DNA from: Leptospira kirschneri serovar Cynopteri str. 3522 CT
GTDB lineage: Bacteria; Spirochaetota; Leptospiria; Leptospirales; Leptospiraceae
Assembly: GCF_000243695.2 (NCBI RefSeq)
Contig: NZ_AHMN02000004.1
Coordinates: 186,001-250,000, forward strand
DNA length: 64,000 bases
Direction: 5' to 3'
This document shows, piece after piece, positions 60,016 through 64,000 of this stretch. The notes under the pieces were generated by a model, which worked only from the letters and a program-made list of their open reading frames with translations, searched no databases and had not been told where the DNA came from. How positions within the stretch are numbered: the first letter of the stretch is position 1; each line of letters starts with the position of its first letter. The position numbers were made by a program, and so were the translations under genes.

Positions 60016-62151
60016 TTCACAAGTAAATAATTACGATTCAAAAGTACAACCAGTTTTGAGACCGGCTCTTAGTTGATTTAACACATACAGGTCCAGTGAT
60101 TTCATCTGATGTTTTTCCATATGGAGTAGCAATGGTTGGAGCTTACCTAAAGGCACATCATGCTGATGAAGTTGAAATTGAGATATTTAAATTTCCAAAT
60201 GATTTATCTGCTGCCCTGGAAAAACGGAGACCAGATATTATAGGTTTTTCAAATTATTCTTGGAATTTTTATCTATCATACGATTTTGCTGAGAGAATCA
60301 AAAAAAGGTTTCCGGAAATAGTAATTGTCTTTGGAGGCCCAAATTATGGATTAAGCTCGTTAGAAAAAGAAAGATTTTGGAAGGAATATAAGAAAATTGA
60401 TTTCTATATTGTTGGAGAAGGAGAGGTTTCATTTACTAAACTTTTTCTTAAATTAAAAGAACATTCTTTCAATGTTTCAGCTTTGAAATCAGCCGGCGAA
60501 GTATTAGGAAGTTGTGATTATCTTTATGAGGATAAAATAATTTGTAATGAATTAACCCCTCGTGTAAAATCACTGACAGAACTTCCTTCTCCTTATCTTT
60601 TAGGATTAATGGATAAATTTTGGGATACAAGTTTGATTCCATTAATAGCAACAACTAGAGGTTGCCCATTTACCTGTGCTATGTGTTCAGAAGGGGCAAG
60701 TTATTATAATAAAGTAGTTCATAATGAACTTTTTTCTCAAGAACTTGCTTACATTGCTAATCATGTTAAAAATACAACGATATTAAATCTAAGCGATGCC
60801 AATTTTGGAATGTATAGGCAAGATATTGATAAGGCAAAGGTAATGGCTCAATTCCAGTTGAGTCATGGTTATCCGAAGAGCTTGTTAACTGCTACTGGTA
60901 AAAATCAGAAGGAAAAAGTAATTGAAGTTGCTTCTTTGCTTAATGGGGCTATGGTTGTATTTGCTTCTCTACAATCAACTGATGAAGAGGTTTTGGAAAA
61001 TATCAAAAGAAGTAATATAAAAATTGAGTCTCTTAAAGGTGTTGCCGACGCAACTAAAATACAAGATTCGACTACCGTAACGGAATTGATTTTAGGGCTT
61101 CCAGGAGATACAATTGAAAAACATAAAAAAAGTTTGAAAGATACTGTTGATGCTGGGCTTGGAGTCGTCAGAATGTATCAACTAATTATGTTATTTCAGT
61201 CAGAGCTTAATACTCCTGAGAATAGGGAAAAATATAAAATGGAAACTCTTTACCGAATCATGCCACGATCATTCGGGAAATATGAATTATTTAACGAAGA
61301 GTTTATTAGTGTAGAATCGGAAGAAATTTGTATAGCTACTAAATCAATGCCTTATAAAGATCATTTGGATTGTCGTGAAATTGACTTAGTTGTTGAAATA
61401 CTTCATAATGGTAGCCCATTTTTGGAGTATTGGTATATTTGTGATTGGCTAGGTTACTCTTGGTTTGATTTCTTAATGCAAATTTATGAGCAACGTAATA
61501 AATTTAGTCCAGAATTAAAAAAGTTATTTGATAGTTTCAGAGAAGACAACAAAACAGGGTACTGGAAATCATATCAAGAATTAAAAAAGCATGTTATTCT
61601 TGATTTTGATAAACTTATTAATAATTCAGATGGCACTAATGAAATGTCTAAGGCCAAGGCAAAAGCATTTTTTCTTTGTCGCGATGAGTTGCATTCTCTT
61701 ATGAAAGAGCAAATGCAGATATTATTAAAGAAACGGAATGTTTGGGATCAAATATTTGAATTATTTTTGAATGAATTAGATGAATTTATCAGAATACGTA
61801 AAACGAATGTTCTCAATTATGAAGAAGTTTATAAAAAGGTTTTTAATTTTGATTTTGCTGCATTGATTAATATCAAAAAAGGAACAGATCCGAGAAAGTC
61901 TAAGTTATCTCAGCCTCTTGAATTTGAATTTTATTTTGATGAGAAACAGATAGAAATATATCAATCATATACCAGGATTTATGGTAAAGATTCAATAGAT
62001 GCATTGGGTCGTCTTTTGATGCGAACTCGGATGACGGATATGTTTCGAAAGGTTAGAATCAGTGGACACGCCGATGGCAAAAAAAATGTTAAAGTTTCTG
62101 ATTCCCCTGAAACCAATATGGAAACTTATTATAGTTATAGTTAACGATTTT

Positions 62152-63075
62152 ATGCAAAGTCTTGTAATTATCGAGTCTGGTAAGCTTGAATTAAAAACTC
62201 AAAAACTAATTCCACTGAAAAATCATGAGGTACGGATTCGAGTTGCTGTATCTGCAGTATGTGGTTCTGATTTAAAAATAATCAATAAACCAATGCGACC
62301 TAAGATACAGATACCTGGACATGAATTTGCTGGTAAGATTATTGAGAGTTACAATAATAAAAGTATTGTAGGACAAAAAGTCACAGTGTTTCCAATGTTT
62401 GGATGTCTTCAGTGTGAGTTTTGCAAAAATCGTGATTATCGTGATTGTATTAGAAAAAAATCGCTGGGATATGATTTACAGGGATCTTTTGCAGAAGAGA
62501 TCATTGTGGATGAACGATTTATAATTAAATTGCATGAAAAACTAAATTATGAGGAAGGTGCTTTGTTAGAACATCTTTGTTGTGGCTTTCGACTTGCTAT
62601 AGAAGTTGAAAAATGGATTAATCCAGATGCTAATATTTTAATAGTGGGAGATGGTCCAATGGCGTTAGCAGATTTACGTTTTTTAATCCAGAAAGGTTAT
62701 AGTCGGATTACTTTGATTGGAAAACATAAAGAGAGAATGGACTGTGCTAATAGCCTTGGTGCAAAGAGAATTTTAAAAAATGATGAATTTTTTAATCTCA
62801 CTGATGAATTTAATAATTTTTTTGACATTATTATTTATACTATTAATAAAGAAGAAATTATAGAAAAACTATCATTTAGCTTTAATAAACGCAAGGTTAT
62901 TATATTTCCTCAGTCAAGAATAAGTGAGGATATGATGAATACTCTGAGTCAAAAATATGGTGTTCAGTTTGGAAGAGCTTTTGCGTATCATTTTGATGAT
63001 TTCTTTGCAGTCATGGAATTGATACAATCAGGTGAAATAAATGTCAGTGAGCTATTTCTGCAAGAATTAATATGA
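62152..63075 (+). CDS. Zinc-dependent medium-chain dehydrogenase (MDR family)
   Basis: 307 residues from the ATG at 62152; the longer frame from 62062 overlaps the radical SAM gene and has no family likeness. Catalytic zinc ligands in AVCGSDL (Cys) and PGHEFAG (His-Glu); structural zinc in CLQCEFCKNRDYRDC (four Cys); the Rossmann motif ILIVGDGPMALADLRFL. Uses NAD(P) to oxidise or reduce an alcohol, here probably a sugar carbon. 7 bases after the radical SAM stop, so in the same unit and perhaps silenced by the IS through polarity. Confidence 0.85.
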   Translation: MQSLVIIESGKLELKTQKLIPLKNHEVRIRVAVSAVCGSDLKIINKPMRPKIQIPGHEFAGKIIESYNNKSIVGQKVTVFPMFGCLQCEFCKNRDYRDCIRKKSLGYDLQGSFAEEIIVDERFIIKLHEKLNYEEGALLEHLCCGFRLAIEVEKWINPDANILIVGDGPMALADLRFLIQKGYSRITLIGKHKERMDCANSLGAKRILKNDEFFNLTDEFNNFFDIIIYTINKEEIIEKLSFSFNKRKVIIFPQSRISEDMMNTLSQKYGVQFGRAFAYHFDDFFAVMELIQSGEINVSELFLQELI

Positions 63076-63152
63076 TTGATGTGCCTGTCTCTCTACCTAC
63101 TTTATTTGATAAATCTAAAATTAAAACATTGATATTAAATCAAAACTTTTAA
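63072..63152 (+). CDS. Possible 26-codon remnant ORF
   Basis: ATG at 63072 overlaps the dehydrogenase stop by 4 bases (ATGA) and reads MIDVPVSLPTLFDKSKIKTL to a TAA at 63150. The coupling overlap is typical of real genes in this locus, but the product is too short for a known enzyme. It may be the stump of a truncated gene. Low confidence. Confidence 0.2.
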   Translation: MIDVPVSLPTLFDKSKIKTLILNQNF

Positions 63153-63253
63153 TTGCAATTAAATTCTTCGGAAGTTGCGATTTAAGTTTAAGCATGTTTA
63201 AATATACATTCAAAAAAATATAAAGTTATAGAAGTTTCAATGAAAGGAATATT

Positions 63254-64000
63254 ATGAATTTATGTCGATTATGTAAAAAACCACATTTAAATACGTTAAT
63301 CCATTTTGGCAAACATCCAATCGTGAATAATTTTTTGAAAGAAAAAGATGAAAGTTATTTGGAATTTCCTTTTGAACTGGTTTATTGCGAAGATTGTGGT
63401 TTTATGCAAATCATGGATCCTATTGATCCAAAGATTTTATATAAGAATTATTTTACAATTAGTAGCTGGAAAAATCAACCGCATGTTCCACGTTTGGTTG
63501 AAGTTATGGAAGCTATCTATAGTCTTGAAAAAAAAGAGAAGATATTAGAAATAGGGTGTAATGATGGTAGCTTTATCGATTTTTTGAAATTGCGAGGCTA
63601 TAAAAATATTTATGGAATAGAGCCTACTCTAGATGCATCAACGATAGCTATAGATAAGGGACATAAAGTATATAATGTATTTTGGACATATCAATATGCT
63701 TTAAATTTTCTTTCTGGGAAAGAAAAGTTTGATGTTATCATTGCAAGGCAAGTCCTTGAACACATCACTGATTTGGAAGATTTCATTTCGGGGATAAATT
63801 ATGTTCTTAAAGATGATGGTGCTTTAGTTGTTGAAATTCCTGATTCGGATTGGAATCTAGAATATTTGGATTACACTTTATGGGAAGAACACGTAAATTA
63901 TTTTACCATAGAATCATTGATTAATCTTTTTTCTTTTTATGGATACAAATTAGTACATTATGAAGTTACTTTATTTTCAGGGAGGACGATTATTGCTTAT
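63254..64000 (+). CDS. Zinc-ribbon SAM methyltransferase (sugar C-methyltransferase type), partial
   Basis: 249 codons to the window end with no stop, so it is 3'-truncated by the window. The start has AAAGGAA 6 bases upstream. N-terminal zinc-binding part: CRLC (residues 4-7) and YCEDCG (near 50), then a class I methyltransferase: ILEIGCNDGSFIDFL (motif I, near 97), GIEPTLDAS, FDVIIARQVLEHI and ALVVEIPDSDW. This is the layout of nucleotide-sugar C-methyltransferases (Methyltransf_13 plus C-terminal domain, not yet visible). Substrate likely a keto-sugar. Confidence 0.85.
   Translation, partial: MNLCRLCKKPHLNTLIHFGKHPIVNNFLKEKDESYLEFPFELVYCEDCGFMQIMDPIDPKILYKNYFTISSWKNQPHVPRLVEVMEAIYSLEKKEKILEIGCNDGSFIDFLKLRGYKNIYGIEPTLDASTIAIDKGHKVYNVFWTYQYALNFLSGKEKFDVIIARQVLEHITDLEDFISGINYVLKDDGALVVEIPDSDWNLEYLDYTLWEEHVNYFTIESLINLFSFYGYKLVHYEVTLFSGRTIIAY

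Larger units (their letters stand above)
59204..60068 (-). mobile_element. Intact IS5-family (IS427-type) insertion sequence, 865 bp
   Basis: Ends GAGCCGGTCTCAAAAC (59204-59219) and GTTTTGAGACCGGCTC (60053-60068) are perfect 16-bp inverted repeats; TTA flanks both sides as a 3-bp target duplication. It carries two overlapping-frame transposase parts on the minus strand with all three DDE residues, so it looks active. The perfect ends and duplication indicate a recent insertion. Confidence 0.95.
59177..62144 (+). pseudogene. B12-binding radical SAM protein gene, interrupted by the IS at codon 9
   Basis: The 5' part is ATG at 59177 to TTA ending at 59203 (MRSKILLYL); after the IS the frame resumes at 60072 with VDLTHTGPVISSDVFPYG. 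Removing the IS and one TTA gives ~699 residues: an N-terminal B12-binding-like domain (about 1-150: VDLTHTGP ... VGAYLKAHH, IVFGGPNYG, VGEGEVSF), then the radical SAM core with TTRGCPFTCAMCSEG (CxxxCxxC) and ELILGLPGDT, and a ~250-residue C-terminal domain. Internal starts (GTG 60096, ATG 60132) would lack the first strand. Likely sugar-modifying C-methylase or deoxygenase before inactivation. Confidence 0.85.

Noticed and set aside
62062..62151. Longer N terminus for the dehydrogenase
   Set aside because: The extra 30 residues overlap the radical SAM gene and resemble no dehydrogenase; the ATG at 62152 fits the family start.

Overview
The window looks like the chromosome of a pathogenic Leptospira, most likely L. 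interrogans or a close relative. This is inferred from A+T-rich DNA, many spirochaete-style lipoproteins, a 23-residue leucine-rich-repeat protein, tandem SBBP-repeat proteins, a large sugar-nucleotide cluster opened by an EPS-type MarR regulator, and a small protein matching a family I recall as named after a L. interrogans locus (LIC12192 family). No rRNA, tRNA or CRISPR array was recognised.

Layout. 1-9.9 kb is housekeeping: the end of an acidic FYDLN-type protein, miaA-hfq, a Band 7-like membrane protein, a mannose-1-phosphate guanylyltransferase, a tiny basic ribosome-associated protein, cheW overlapping a TPR protein, a small-membrane-protein/lipoprotein pair, a CBS-pair protein and a hybrid sensor kinase. 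9.9-14.9 kb holds an IS110-type relic, an LRR protein, class I aldolase, and a repeat island with a 45/46-bp tandem array. 14.9-28 kb is mostly minus strand: a double-length ThyX-like protein, an RND metal pump, a solitary DNA methyltransferase, a CPA2 antiporter operon that includes a class D beta-lactamase-like lipoprotein lacking catalytic residues, and a HisKA_2-type sensor kinase. 28-32.3 kb is a copper module: cupredoxin/beta-helix fusion, small membrane protein, multicopper oxidase, Sco. 32.3-42.8 kb contains a zincin lipoprotein, DUF486, two Hsp20 genes behind two CIRCE operators, duplicated SBBP genes, a frameshifted Imm11-like gene and several non-autonomous repeat elements.

42.8-64 kb is the start of an O-antigen/EPS (rfb-type) locus, all on the plus strand. 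MarR-EPS regulator, GDP-fucose synthase, FAD oxidoreductase, GmhA, an epimerase, an HddC-like nucleotidyltransferase, a domain-permuted HldE-like protein, a second epimerase, two DegT aminotransferases, a HAD-APH kinase fusion and a split transketolase run almost gap-free to a strong terminator at 55.7 kb. Together they look able to make an activated heptose and at least one amino sugar. A second block (56.2-64 kb) holds a 2OG-Fe(II) oxygenase, the LIC12192-like protein, a Nudix hydrolase, a methyltransferase, a B12-type radical SAM gene split at codon 9 by an intact IS5-family element, a medium-chain dehydrogenase and a zinc-ribbon methyltransferase that runs off the window end.

The best candidate for something undescribed is this second sugar-modification block with the HAD-kinase fusion and permuted heptose enzyme. 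The clearest evolutionary events are the IS insertion into the radical SAM gene and a 310-bp MITE with an 8-bp target duplication whose empty site can be read in the neighbouring duplicated gene copy.
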